A DNA stretch of 20,947 bases, taken from the NCBI GenBank assembly GCA_964529855.1, contig CAZGZU010000013.1, positions 1 to 20,947 of the forward strand, read 5' to 3'. A program made the position numbers and the translations under genes. How positions within the stretch are numbered: the first letter of the stretch is position 1; each line of letters begins with the position of its first letter. The stretch comes from CAZGZU01 sp964529855. GTDB taxonomy: Bacteria; Patescibacteriota; Minisyncoccia; Portnoybacterales; UBA2143. Below are positions 1 to 7,075 of the stretch, piece after piece. A model generated the notes under the pieces. That model was not told the DNA's origin. It saw nothing but the letters and a program-made list of their open reading frames with translations, and did not search any database.

Positions 1-762
1 CTCTCTTAATTGCTCGGAAATCGCTTCGGTTATTTCATTGCTTTTAAGTTCAATATCCTTGGGTAAACCGCCAACCAAATCCCGACCACGAATCTTCAAA
101 ACCGCTACGTCTTCCTGGGGTAAAGCACACGCCAGCTTTATTTTAACCTTTTCGGCTGTTCTCTCGCCAATGGCCAGATTGTGTCTCTTGCGAATATGCT
201 CGCTAATCGCCTGGTCAATCTTGTCACCGCCCACTCTGACAGAGGCCCAGGAAACGATTCCCCCCAGAGAAAGAACGGCCATCTCAGAAGTGCCGCCACC
301 AATGTCAACAATCATGTGCCCAGCCGGCTCATTGATATTAAGACCCGCTCCAATGGCTGCCAGAACCGGTTCCTTAACCACATAGGCATTTTTGGCCCCG
401 GCTTTGACCGTCGCTTCAATAACCGCCCGCCTTTCCGTAGAAGTAATGCCGGCCGGCACGGAAACCATGACATCCGGTCGGAAAAATCGCCAACCACCCA
501 GCACTTTACTGATAAAATAACGGAGCATTGCTTCAGTAATCCGATAGTCGGCAATGACTCCATCCTTCATTGGTCGATAAACAGTAATCACCTCCGGAGT
601 CCGACCGAGCATTTCTTTGGCCTGATTGCCTACTGCTAAAATCCGATTGTCCTCCATGGAAACAGCCACCACTGTCGGCTCATTAATAACTACCCCCTTT
701 TTAGGAAGGTGGACCAACGTATTGGCTGTGCCCAAATCAATGCCGATTTTCTTAATAAACAT
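1..762 (-). CDS. mreB: Rod shape-determining protein MreB (3' end outside window)
   Basis: Actin-like ATPase that polymerises under the inner membrane and guides elongation-phase peptidoglycan synthesis. The frame reads 254 codons from the ATG at 762 to the window edge with no stop; a full MreB is about 340 residues, so roughly the last quarter is missing. The N-terminus carries the phosphate-1 loop GIDLGTANTLV (residues 7-17). Further on are a VSVPAGITSTERRAV segment (about 131-145) and the phosphate-2 loop DIGGGTSEMAVLSLGG (about 159-174), all typical of MreB rather than FtsA or DnaK. It lies 13 bases after murA on the same strand, and no Shine-Dalgarno sequence is visible before its ATG, so it is probably co-transcribed with murA and translated by coupling. 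The pairing ties wall-precursor supply to cell-shape control. Family assignment is secure. Confidence 0.96.
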   Translation of the reverse strand, partial: MFIKKIGIDLGTANTLVHLPKKGVVINEPTVVAVSMEDNRILAVGNQAKEMLGRTPEVITVYRPMKDGVIADYRITEAMLRYFISKVLGGWRFFRPDVMVSVPAGITSTERRAVIEATVKAGAKNAYVVKEPVLAAIGAGLNINEPAGHMIVDIGGGTSEMAVLSLGGIVSWASVRVGGDKIDQAISEHIRKRHNLAIGERTAEKVKIKLACALPQEDVAVLKIRGRDLVGGLPKDIELKSNEITEAISEQLRE

Positions 763-775
763 GGATTAAAAGTTT

Positions 776-2035
776 TTAATCTGTAACCCTCCTGATGTCT
801 GCTCCCAATTTCTGCAGACGCGCTTCAATCTGTTCATATCCTCGGTCAATCTGATAAATATTATCAATAACTGATTCGCCTTGCGCAATCAGGGCAGCGA
901 TGATTAAGGCAATACCCGCCCTGATATCCGGACTGCTTAGACGTCGACCATATAACTTACTGGGGCCCTGAACAATTACCCGGTGAGGGTCAGCCATAAT
1001 AATCCGGGCGCCCATCTGATTAAGCATGTCCGTATAAAACAATCGTCCCTCAAAAATTGTTTCATGAATTAAAGAAAGACCGTTTGCCTGAGTCATCAAA
1101 ACAGTAAAAGGCGCCTGCAAATCAGTGGCGAAACCGGGATGTTCATGAGTTCTAAGATTAACCGCCTGCATTTTGAAACCCGGCTTAATAGCCACCCAAT
1201 TCTTACCTATGGTGAAATCAACGCCCGCCTTTTCCAAAAGAAACCAAAAAACTTCCAGATGCTCCGGTTCTAAATTGACAATTTTTATCGGGCTGTTACT
1301 GGCTGCTCCTAAAATAACAAAACTGCCCGCCTCAATCCTGTCAGGAATAACCTGACATTGGCCAGCCCTTAGAGAATTGACTCCTTCAATTTCTATAAAA
1401 GGCGTACCTGCTCCTTTAATTTTAGCGCCGCATTTATTTAAAAAGTCAGCCAAAGCGGCAATCTCCGGCTCACAGGCGGCATTACTGAAAATTGTCTTGC
1501 CTTTGGCCAAAACAGCCGTTAAAATCATCGCTTCGGTGGCGGTTACGCTGATAATCGGAAAAATGAATTTAGTTCCTTTCAGCTGTCTGGCTTTTAAATG
1601 ATAGCCCCCTTTGCCCTCCCGGACCCGGGCGCCGAATTTCTCAAAACCGGCCAGAAATATATCGCGCGGTCGCTGACCAATAACACAGCCGCCGGGCTGA
1701 GGGAAAATGGTTGCTCCACAACGAGCCAATAGAGGACCGGCCATCAGAATTGAACCTTTTAACTTGCTGGCGATATCCGGCTCCAGAGAAGCCGTCTGGA
1801 TATTTTTAGCTTTAATCCGGTAAACGCCCGTTGATTCATTTTCAACTTCTGCCCCTACGCCTTTTAGCAATTCCAACAGACGAAAAACGTCTTCAATTTG
1901 CGGCACATTGGAAATAGTCCACTGCTTATCAGTTAAAAGAGAAGCGGCTAAAACCTTTAAGGCAAAATTCTTGGCTCCCTTGACCTTAATGGTTCCTTTA
2001 AGTGGTTGTCCTCCTTTAATAATAAACCTTTCCAT
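776..2035 (-). CDS. murA: UDP-N-acetylglucosamine 1-carboxyvinyltransferase MurA
   Basis: First committed enzyme of peptidoglycan synthesis: it transfers enolpyruvate from phosphoenolpyruvate to UDP-GlcNAc in the cytoplasm. At 419 residues it is full length for the family. Visible signatures are the substrate-binding Lys22-Asn23 in KGAKNFALK, the catalytic-loop cysteine Cys117 in PQPGGCVIGQRPRD, and the ATDLQAPF motif carrying the catalytic Asp (E. coli Asp305). Because the loop residue is Cys and not Asp, the family rule predicts fosfomycin sensitivity; this is inference. The start follows the stop of the upstream small membrane protein by only 3 bases, with a weak AGGA about 12 bases upstream, so translational coupling is likely. 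mreB follows directly. Together with mreB it indicates that this cell makes a peptidoglycan wall. Confidence 0.97.
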   Translation of the reverse strand: MERFIIKGGQPLKGTIKVKGAKNFALKVLAASLLTDKQWTISNVPQIEDVFRLLELLKGVGAEVENESTGVYRIKAKNIQTASLEPDIASKLKGSILMAGPLLARCGATIFPQPGGCVIGQRPRDIFLAGFEKFGARVREGKGGYHLKARQLKGTKFIFPIISVTATEAMILTAVLAKGKTIFSNAACEPEIAALADFLNKCGAKIKGAGTPFIEIEGVNSLRAGQCQVIPDRIEAGSFVILGAASNSPIKIVNLEPEHLEVFWFLLEKAGVDFTIGKNWVAIKPGFKMQAVNLRTHEHPGFATDLQAPFTVLMTQANGLSLIHETIFEGRLFYTDMLNQMGARIIMADPHRVIVQGPSKLYGRRLSSPDIRAGIALIIAALIAQGESVIDNIYQIDRGYEQIEARLQKLGADIRRVTD

Positions 2036-2038
2036 CTT

Positions 2039-2572
2039 CTATATCCTACCCCAAGTAAGGCCCTTTGGCAAGCCAGCCCCATAAAAAAACGCCCCGGAAT
2101 CCAGGGCGCTATATGAAACATCAAGATATCTCCAAATCTTTTTGACTTGCATGGATTTATTACAAGAACTTCTCGCAATCTCGCCTACAACAAGGTGAAT
2201 CGCAGCTGCCTCCAGTAATTTATCAATTGCCTCTGTTGATGAATTCTTTCTTAAGGCCTTTTCTGCTTCTTCTATTTCAGATTCAGCCACCTGCAGATAA
2301 TGCTTACATCTTATTATATCTACCTGTGACCAACCATTAAAGTAACCATTTTCCAGGCGCTGCCTCCACATTTGGTTGGCTTTTTTAAATCCTTCAATTT
2401 GTTCTTTTAAAAGGATTCCCTCCTCCTGAAAGCTGTTATGACCGAACACGGGATTTGGCTGCAAGGAAGGCCATTCGTCAATGCTTAGCCAGAAATAGAC
2501 CTCGTGGAGAATCAATAAGATACCCAATAAACAAAACAAAAGCATCAGCTTTTCAATTCTTTTAACAGACAT
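2039..2572 (-). CDS. Hypothetical membrane-anchored protein, first gene of the murA-mreB operon
   Basis: Not recognised. The protein has 177 residues. A hydrophobic stretch at residues 8-29 (LMLLFCLLGILLILHEVYFWL) follows a short basic N-terminus, giving a single TM anchor or uncleaved signal. The rest is polar and mainly helical, with an acidic helix around AESEIEEAEKAL (about 95-106) and two Cys (about 89 and 137). The likely topology is a small extracytoplasmic helical domain. The ATG start is well supported by the Shine-Dalgarno sequence AAAGGAGAG 4 bases upstream and a good sigma-70 promoter further up. It ends 3 bases before murA, so it heads a three-gene unit with murA and mreB. This suggests, without proving, an envelope role. 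No function is assigned. Confidence 0.8.
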   Translation of the reverse strand: MSVKRIEKLMLLFCLLGILLILHEVYFWLSIDEWPSLQPNPVFGHNSFQEEGILLKEQIEGFKKANQMWRQRLENGYFNGWSQVDIIRCKHYLQVAESEIEEAEKALRKNSSTEAIDKLLEAAAIHLVVGEIARSSCNKSMQVKKIWRYLDVSYSALDSGAFFYGAGLPKGLTWGRI

Positions 2573-2576
2573 TTTT

Positions 2577-2585
2577 CTCTCCTTT
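2577..2585 (-). promoter_or_regulatory. Shine-Dalgarno site of the 2039-2572 gene
   Basis: On the minus strand AAAGGAGAG lies 4 bases before the ATG at 2572. It is the clearest ribosome binding site in the window. It shows that this organism does use Shine-Dalgarno initiation for some operon heads, in contrast to the five heads that appear leaderless. Confidence 0.75.
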
Positions 2586-2631
2586 CCAAAACTCTTGATT
2601 ATCCAAATTGTTAAACGGCTATCTATCTTAT

Positions 2632-2660
2632 ATTATCTAAACTAACTTCCTTTTTGTCAA
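2632..2660 (-). promoter_or_regulatory. Sigma-70-type promoter for the hypothetical-murA-mreB operon
   Basis: On the minus strand a perfect -35 box TTGACA (2655-2660) is followed after 17 bases by GATAAT (2632-2637, 5 of 6 to consensus). Transcription should begin near 2625, giving a leader of roughly 50 bases with a strong Shine-Dalgarno site before the ATG at 2572. The -35 box is 2 bases from the -35 box of the divergent promoter at 2663. Confidence 0.75.
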
Positions 2661-2662
2661 GA

Positions 2663-2690
2663 TTGACGACCCGATTCAATAGTGTATGCT
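2663..2690 (+). promoter_or_regulatory. Promoter of the PEGA-domain gene, predicted leaderless
   Basis: TTGACG (2663-2668), a 16-base spacer, and TATGCT (2685-2690). Six bases later comes the A of the ATG at 2697, the expected transcription start, so the mRNA would have no 5' leader. No Shine-Dalgarno sequence is present upstream. A better-looking TATAAT at 2691-2696 abuts the ATG, but as a -10 box it would start transcription inside the gene and has no -35 at proper spacing. Confidence 0.55.
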
Positions 2691-2696
2691 TATAAT

Positions 2697-3659
2697 ATGA
2701 CCAAAAGAACTCGTCGAATTATTCTAGCTGCGACAACTCTTTTTTTTATTTTAGCCGTTCCCCTGCTGCTTCTTTATGCCTGGGGCTATAGTTTTGACTG
2801 GCAAAAGAAAAGGCTGGTTCTGACCGGCGGCCTTTCCCTTAAATCGTCTCCCAAAGCAAAAGTTATCCTTAATGATAAGCCCAGGGGAGAAACACCGGTT
2901 TTTATCAAACGTCTGTTGCCCAAAGAATATCAAATTGTCATTACTAAGGAGGGCTATTACTCCTGGCAGAAAAAATTAAGAATAGAATCAAAATTAGTCA
3001 CCGAAGCCAGAAACATTCTTTTGGTGCCGACTAATCCAAAACTGGAAATCGTTGACCAGGAATTAACAGCCGGCTTTTCTTTGGAAGAATTTCTTAATCC
3101 GGAAGAACCCGATAATATTTTCTACATTCAAAAGCCAAGCTACATTCTTTATAAAACCGACCAGGCAAATTCCTTTCAGGAACAGATTAGCTTAACCCCT
3201 CTGCCGTCCAACCAACAATACGAAATCCTGGTTTCCCCCAATGAACAGATAGCCCTCTTAAACGACGATCACCAACTTTATCTGCTCAATCAGGAAACGC
3301 GAACCTTTGAATTAATCAGCCAAAACATTCAGGGAGCCCAATTTTCCAATGACAACCAAAAACTGTTATACTTCAGTCCCTCGGAAATCTGGGTCTGTTA
3401 TTTGGGAGAATCAAACAACAAAGAATTAATTACCCGGCTAAGTCAGGAAATTGAAAAAGCTCTCTGGTATGGCCAAGCCGATCAACATATTATTTTTGTA
3501 GTCAATCAGCAGATTAAAATCATTGAACTGGACGGCCGCGACCAGCGCAATACCATGGACATAATCAAAATGACCGTTGACCAGATAGGTTACAATCCAG
3601 CTGACAAAAAAATCTATTTTGTCAAAGGGAATGAATTATTGAGAATTTCCCTGGAATAA
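2697..3659 (+). CDS. PEGA-domain membrane-anchored protein
   Basis: The only plus-strand gene. From the ATG at 2697 it is 320 residues; an in-frame GTG at 2682 would add five, but it lies inside the promoter, so the ATG is preferred. After the basic start MTKRTRR comes a TM segment at about 8-29 (IILAATTLFFILAVPLLLLYAW). A PEGA-type beta domain follows at about 40-105: SLKSSPKAKVILNDKPRGE, then ITKEGYYSWQKKL. PEGA domains (named for a P-E-G-A motif) are extracytoplasmic beta modules found in surface proteins. The remaining 210 residues are rich in short beta-type segments with repeated hydrophobic starts (YEILVSPNEQIALLNDD, LLYFSPSEIWVCYLG, IIFVVNQQIKIIELDG), suggesting a propeller-like fold. 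It probably faces outward from the membrane. The function is unknown; it is monocistronic between a divergent promoter and a shared terminator. Confidence 0.85.
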   Translation: MTKRTRRIILAATTLFFILAVPLLLLYAWGYSFDWQKKRLVLTGGLSLKSSPKAKVILNDKPRGETPVFIKRLLPKEYQIVITKEGYYSWQKKLRIESKLVTEARNILLVPTNPKLEIVDQELTAGFSLEEFLNPEEPDNIFYIQKPSYILYKTDQANSFQEQISLTPLPSNQQYEILVSPNEQIALLNDDHQLYLLNQETRTFELISQNIQGAQFSNDNQKLLYFSPSEIWVCYLGESNNKELITRLSQEIEKALWYGQADQHIIFVVNQQIKIIELDGRDQRNTMDIIKMTVDQIGYNPADKKIYFVKGNELLRISLE

Positions 3660-3687
3660 AAATCCCGCTCTGAAGCGGGATTTTTTT
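3658..3687. terminator. Bidirectional intrinsic terminator between convergent genes
   Basis: A perfect 9-bp stem (AATCCCGCT at 3661-3669, AGCGGGATT at 3674-3682) with loop CTGA is extended by three A-T pairs. It is followed by a T run on the plus strand and, because of the flanking A run, also on the minus strand. It can stop the PEGA gene and the rpsI end of the ribosomal operon. It overlaps the rpsI stop codon. Confidence 0.9.
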
Positions 3688-4237
3688 ATCTCTTTCTCCA
3701 CTGGGGAGCTCGGCGTGCTTTTTTGAGACCGGGCTTTTTTCGTTCCTTTTTTCTGGAGTCGCGGCGAAGGTAGCCGGCTCTTTTCAGTTTCTTGGAAAAG
3801 TCCGGATTGAATTTGACTAAAGTCCGGGAGAGGCCATGACGAATCGCCTCGGCCTGACCGCGCAGACCGCCTCCCTTAACTTTGACAATCGCTTCAAATC
3901 TGTTAAGCGATTTCATTTTCTTAAGAGGATTAATGACTATCTGCTGCAGTTCAAGCGTCGGGAAAAAATCAGTATAAAATTTTTCATTAACCGTAACCTT
4001 GCCTTTTTCATCGTCAAAAGGCCGACAAGTAAAAAGGCGGACCCGGGCAATAGCTCTTTTGCGACGACCAACTGCCTCATAATACTGCCGGGCTCTTGAT
4101 TTCTTCACTTTCTTGGCTGGCGCTTTTTTAGCCGAGGTCTTTTTAATTGGCTTTTTCTTGGCCGGCGCTTTCTTGGCCGAAACTTTCTTGGTCTTGGCAG
4201 CTGGCTTTTTAGTTGTAGATTTCTTCTTGGTAACCAT
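3686..4237 (-). CDS. rpsI: 30S ribosomal protein S9 with long Lys/Ala-rich N-terminal extension
   Basis: Small-subunit protein whose C-terminal tail reaches the P-site tRNA. The core starts around residue 52 with YYEAVGRRKRAIARVRLF and includes VKVKGGGLRGQAEAIRHGLSRTL. It ends KKARRAPQWRKR, close to the conserved tail (usually ...FSKR), so the ORF is complete. At 183 residues it exceeds the usual 128-130. The extra about 50 N-terminal residues are a low-complexity array of KK(A/T)xAKK blocks resembling histone-H1-like tails. It is the last gene of the ribosomal operon, 11 bases after rplM, and the terminator overlaps its stop codon. The pair rplM-rpsI is a near-universal bacterial arrangement; here it is fused to the alpha operon. 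Confidence 0.97.
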   Translation of the reverse strand: MVTKKKSTTKKPAAKTKKVSAKKAPAKKKPIKKTSAKKAPAKKVKKSRARQYYEAVGRRKRAIARVRLFTCRPFDDEKGKVTVNEKFYTDFFPTLELQQIVINPLKKMKSLNRFEAIVKVKGGGLRGQAEAIRHGLSRTLVKFNPDFSKKLKRAGYLRRDSRKKERKKPGLKKARRAPQWRKR

Positions 4238-4248
4238 TTAATTAAAAA

Positions 4249-4605
4249 TTATTTTTCTTCTCCTTTATACAACTTCAACTTCTTGATTATCTTATCTCTT
4301 AATTTATTCTTGGGAAGCATACCATAAACAGCTTTCCTGATTACTTCCCGCGAATCCTGTTCCAGGGCTTGCTCTAACTTAGTTTCTTTGAGTCCGCCCG
4401 GATAACCGGAATGCCGGTAATATATTTTCTTTTTCAATTTCTGCCCGGTTACTCTGATTTTATCGGTATTAATGACAATGACTTCATCACCCTTATCCAA
4501 ATAAGGGACAAAATCCGATTTGTTTTTGCCCCGCAATAAATTAGCAATTTCAACGGCTAAGCGACCCAATATTTTATTAGTGGCGTCAATAGTATGCTTT
4601 TTCAT
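4249..4605 (-). CDS. rplM: 50S ribosomal protein L13 (short form)
   Basis: Early-assembly large-subunit protein binding 23S rRNA. The sequence HTIDATNKILGRLAVEIANLL at the N-terminus, DKGDEVIVINTDKIRVTGQK, YYRHSGYPGGLKE, and VYGMLPKNKLRDKIIKKLKLY are all L13 landmarks in the right order. It is 118 residues against about 142 in E. coli; the loss is mostly N-terminal lead-in and C-terminal tail, while the core is intact. The start ATG overlaps the stop of rplQ by 4 bases (ATGA type), pointing to translational coupling. There is no sign of damage; shortening fits a reduced genome. Confidence 0.96.
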   Translation of the reverse strand: MKKHTIDATNKILGRLAVEIANLLRGKNKSDFVPYLDKGDEVIVINTDKIRVTGQKLKKKIYYRHSGYPGGLKETKLEQALEQDSREVIRKAVYGMLPKNKLRDKIIKKLKLYKGEEK

Positions 4606-4964
4606 TCTACTAACTCAATTACGGCCATTTTGGCGCCATCCCTCTGGCGAAGACCTTTTTTAATAATTCTGGTATAGCCGCCCGGCCTTGATTGGTAGCG
4701 AGGCCCAATTTCCCTGATTATTTTCTGACGGGCTTTGACTGGCAAATACCCGGCTAAATATCTGACCACGGCCAGATTATTCTTCCCTTTGGCCGATTTA
4801 CTTTTGGTAATTATTTTTTCAACAAAAGGCCGCAGTTCTTTGGCCTTGGCTTCGGTGGTAGTAATTTTTTCTTTTAAAATTAAATTAGCGGCCAAGCTTT
4901 TTAAAAGCGCTTTCCGCTGGTCTCGCTGGCGGCCAAATTTTCTGCCTTTTTTACGATGCTTCAT
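4602..4964 (-). CDS. rplQ: 50S ribosomal protein L17
   Basis: Large-subunit protein near the peptide exit tunnel. The start MKHRKKGRKFGRQRDQRKAL matches the family opening (MRHRK..GRKLGR...HR.AL), followed by LILKEKITTTEAKAKELRPFVEKIITKSK and, at the end, YTRIIKKGLRQRDGAKMAVIELVE. The length of 120 residues is normal for bacterial L17 without the extra tail. It overlaps rpoA upstream (4 bases) and rplM downstream (4 bases). The gene order rpoA-rplQ-rplM-rpsI is common in bacteria. Assignment is secure. Confidence 0.97.
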   Translation of the reverse strand: MKHRKKGRKFGRQRDQRKALLKSLAANLILKEKITTTEAKAKELRPFVEKIITKSKSAKGKNNLAVVRYLAGYLPVKARQKIIREIGPRYQSRPGGYTRIIKKGLRQRDGAKMAVIELVE

Positions 4965-5914
4965 GAGTTCAAAGTTAAACCTAATTTGCCCAAGGCCCTT
5001 TTGATTTCCACAATACCCTTGGCCCCCAGCCCTTCGATTTTTTCCAAATCTGCCTCTTTCTTTCTAACTAAACCAGCCAATGTCTTCAAACCGGCCTCCA
5101 TTAAAGCGCTACTGGTCCGCGAGGAAACTTTCAAATCCTCTATTTTGGTCTTGGTTATTTCCTGTTTGGGTTCAGCCGGCTTCTTTGCTTCTTTCTTTTT
5201 AACCGGCTTGGCTTTGGGCTTGGCTTTTTTCTCTTCTTTCAAAAGAGTAAAAATCTTGTAATGGTCAACTAAAATTTGGGCGGCTTTTAAAAAGGCCTCT
5301 TTGGGGGTGATTGTTCCGTCTGTTTCAATATTAATCCGCAAACGGTCGTAGTCGGTCCTTTCGCCTACCCGCATATTCTCTATTGAATAATTGACCCGAC
5401 GAACCGGACTGAAAATGGCATCAATGGCAATCTTGCCGATTTCTATCTTGCCCTTTTTCCGCTGCTCAATAGGCGAATAACCCAAGCCCGGCTCCACTTC
5501 AATCTCCATTTCCAAATTGGCTTTTTTATCAGTCAAAGTGGCAATGGGGGCATCTTTATTGATTACTTCCAGTTCGGCGGTTGTTTTGATGTCGCCGGCT
5601 TTCACTTCGCCCTGCCCCTTGGCCTTAAGAGTCACCTTAACCAGATGGTCAGTATGCAATTTAAATCTGATTTGTTTAAGATTGAGAATAATCTGGACAA
5701 CGTCCTCAACCACGTGAGGGATAACCGAAAATTCATGCTGAACGCCTTTAATCTTTATGCCGGTGATAGCCGCTCCCGGCAGAGAAGACAAAAGCACCCG
5801 CCGGAAAGCATTACCCAGGGTAACTCCATATCCCGGATAACAGGCCTCTATCTCAAAAACGGCCTGGTTTTTTTCTTTCTCAATAATTTTGGGCTTGTTG
5901 GGTAAGGTAATCAT
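4961..5914 (-). CDS. rpoA: RNA polymerase alpha subunit
   Basis: Scaffold subunit that dimerises and nucleates core polymerase assembly; its C-terminal domain contacts UP elements and activators. At 317 residues the domains are in normal order: N-terminal assembly domain (about 1-228, with GYGVTLGNAFRRVLLSSLPGAAI at 28-50 and VRRVNYSIENMRVGERTDYDRL at 171-192), a Lys/Pro/Ala-rich linker (about 229-256), and the helical C-terminal domain (about 258-317, with LEKIEGLGAKGIVEIKRAL). Arg266 aligns with E. coli Arg265, the main DNA contact, so UP-element recognition may be retained. The start is separated from rpsD by a 65-base AT-rich gap with a hairpin and no clear Shine-Dalgarno site. It overlaps rplQ by 4 bases. 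Confidence 0.98.
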   Translation of the reverse strand: MITLPNKPKIIEKEKNQAVFEIEACYPGYGVTLGNAFRRVLLSSLPGAAITGIKIKGVQHEFSVIPHVVEDVVQIILNLKQIRFKLHTDHLVKVTLKAKGQGEVKAGDIKTTAELEVINKDAPIATLTDKKANLEMEIEVEPGLGYSPIEQRKKGKIEIGKIAIDAIFSPVRRVNYSIENMRVGERTDYDRLRINIETDGTITPKEAFLKAAQILVDHYKIFTLLKEEKKAKPKAKPVKKKEAKKPAEPKQEITKTKIEDLKVSSRTSSALMEAGLKTLAGLVRKKEADLEKIEGLGAKGIVEIKRALGKLGLTLNS

Positions 5915-5942
5915 ATATAATTAATTTCCAATTTCTAACTTT

Positions 5943-5968
5943 CAATTTTCAAACAAGATTGAAAATTG
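5943..5968. repeat. AT-rich perfect hairpin between rpsD and rpoA
   Basis: CAATTTTCAA (5943-5952) and TTGAAAATTG (5959-5968) form a perfect 10-bp stem with a 6-base loop. A further TTGAAAAT follows at 5973-5980, and similar TTCAA/TTTCC words lie at 5925-5942. It fills the only sizeable gap between rpsD and rpoA. It could be an mRNA structure tuning rpoA expression or a dispersed AT-rich repeat; it lacks a G/C stem and is a poor terminator. Confidence 0.5.
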
Positions 5969-5979
5969 TAAATTGAAAA

Positions 5980-6600
5980 TTACCTTGAATAATATTCAAT
6001 AATCATATTTAGTTCACCGACTTTCCCCATATCTTCTATTTTGGGCTGTGTTTTAACTTTGCCTTCCAGTTTTTCTCTGTCTAAAGAAAGCCACTGGGGA
6101 ATTTCCTGTTTTTTAAGAAAGGCCTTCAGGTCGTTAAACAGAGTCAGTTTTCTGCTTCTTTCTTTAAGCTTAATAACCGCTCCTTTTTTAACCTGATAAG
6201 AAGGGATATCCACTTTGCGACCGTTAACCAGAATATGACCGTGACTGACTATCTGCCTGGCCAATCTTCGTGACCGGGCCCAGCCCAAACGGAAAACAAC
6301 GTTATCCAAACGATTCTCCAGCTTGCGGGCCAAAAGTTCTTCTTTATTGCCTTTTTGCCTAACAATTTCTTTGAAGTATCTTTTAAACTGTTGTTCGGAA
6401 ATCCCGTAAGTATGGCGGACTTTCTGCTTCTCAGCCAACTGCTGGCCGTATTCGGAAATCCTTCTCCGATAGGACTTGCCATGGACACCCGGGACATAGG
6501 GTTTGCGAATCATCGCGCATTTCTGACCAAAACAACGTTCTCCTTTAAGAAAAAGTTTCTGACCGGCTCTTCGACATTTTTTACACTGTGAATCAATCAT
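5980..6600 (-). CDS. rpsD: 30S ribosomal protein S4, zinc-ribbon form
   Basis: Primary 16S rRNA-binding protein that helps start 30S assembly and forms part of the mRNA entry channel. The 206 residues carry four Cys near the N-terminus (Cys6, Cys9, Cys23, Cys28 in CKKCRR and GERCFGQKC), the zinc-binding form. Next come GVHGKSYRRRISEYGQQLAEKQKVR and the S4 RNA-binding domain RLDNVVFRLGWARSRRLARQIVSHGHILVNGRKVDIPS. It ends MIIEYYSR, close to the conserved IVEYYSR tail. Its start overlaps the end of rpsK by 4 bases. In E. coli S4 is the repressor of the alpha operon; whether that holds here cannot be judged. Confidence 0.98.
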   Translation of the reverse strand: MIDSQCKKCRRAGQKLFLKGERCFGQKCAMIRKPYVPGVHGKSYRRRISEYGQQLAEKQKVRHTYGISEQQFKRYFKEIVRQKGNKEELLARKLENRLDNVVFRLGWARSRRLARQIVSHGHILVNGRKVDIPSYQVKKGAVIKLKERSRKLTLFNDLKAFLKKQEIPQWLSLDREKLEGKVKTQPKIEDMGKVGELNMIIEYYSR

Positions 6601-7070
6601 ACTCTTCTCGGCTTAGGCGGACGGCAACCATTATGGGGTACTGGCGTAACGTCCTTAATGGAGCTGACTTCCAGTCCGTAATTAACCAAAGCCCGAATAG
6701 CCGCCTCACGGCCGCTGCCGACTCCTCTGACAAAAACAGTCACTTCTCTTAATCCTAAATTTCTGACCTTTTCAATTAAGGCCTCAACTACCCGGGAAGC
6801 GGCAAAAGGAGTGGCTTTTTTAGGTCCTTTAAATCCCACCGCGCCGGCGCTGGACCAGGCAACTACATTGCCCTGCAAATCAGTCAGGGTAATCATCGTA
6901 TTATTATAGGTGGACTGGATATAAACTTTGGCCTGGGTCAGCTGGCCCAGTTTGCTCTTCTTGCCCTTAGAAGGAGTAGGCCGAGCCGCTTTTTTTTCAG
7001 CCGCTTCTCTTGTTTCCGTCTCCTTTAAAAGCTCTTCTTCGGTTTTTTTGATAACTCTTTTTTTACCCAT
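6597..7070 (-). CDS. rpsK: 30S ribosomal protein S11 with charged N-terminal extension
   Basis: Platform protein of the small subunit near the E-site and mRNA exit. The conserved part begins near residue 47 with AKVYIQSTYNNTMITLTDLQGNVVAWSSAGAVGFKGPKKATPFAA. It ends VTPVPHNGCRPPKPRRV, the hallmark tail. The length of 157 residues exceeds the usual 125-130 because of about 35 extra residues rich in Lys and Glu (KKTEEELLKETETREAAEKK). The gene starts 5 bases after rpsM with no clear Shine-Dalgarno site and overlaps rpsD downstream. Assignment is secure; the extension is the only unusual point. Confidence 0.97.
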   Translation of the reverse strand: MGKKRVIKKTEEELLKETETREAAEKKAARPTPSKGKKSKLGQLTQAKVYIQSTYNNTMITLTDLQGNVVAWSSAGAVGFKGPKKATPFAASRVVEALIEKVRNLGLREVTVFVRGVGSGREAAIRALVNYGLEVSSIKDVTPVPHNGCRPPKPRRV

Positions 7071-7075
7071 GTTTC

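Noticed and set aside
181..639. Open frame of 152 residues on the plus strand
   Set aside because: It lies fully opposite mreB, whose protein is unmistakable, and has no family-like motifs or ribosome binding site.
2691..2696. TATAAT as the -10 box of the PEGA gene
   Set aside because: It abuts the ATG; transcription would start inside the gene, and the only -35 box is 22 bases away.
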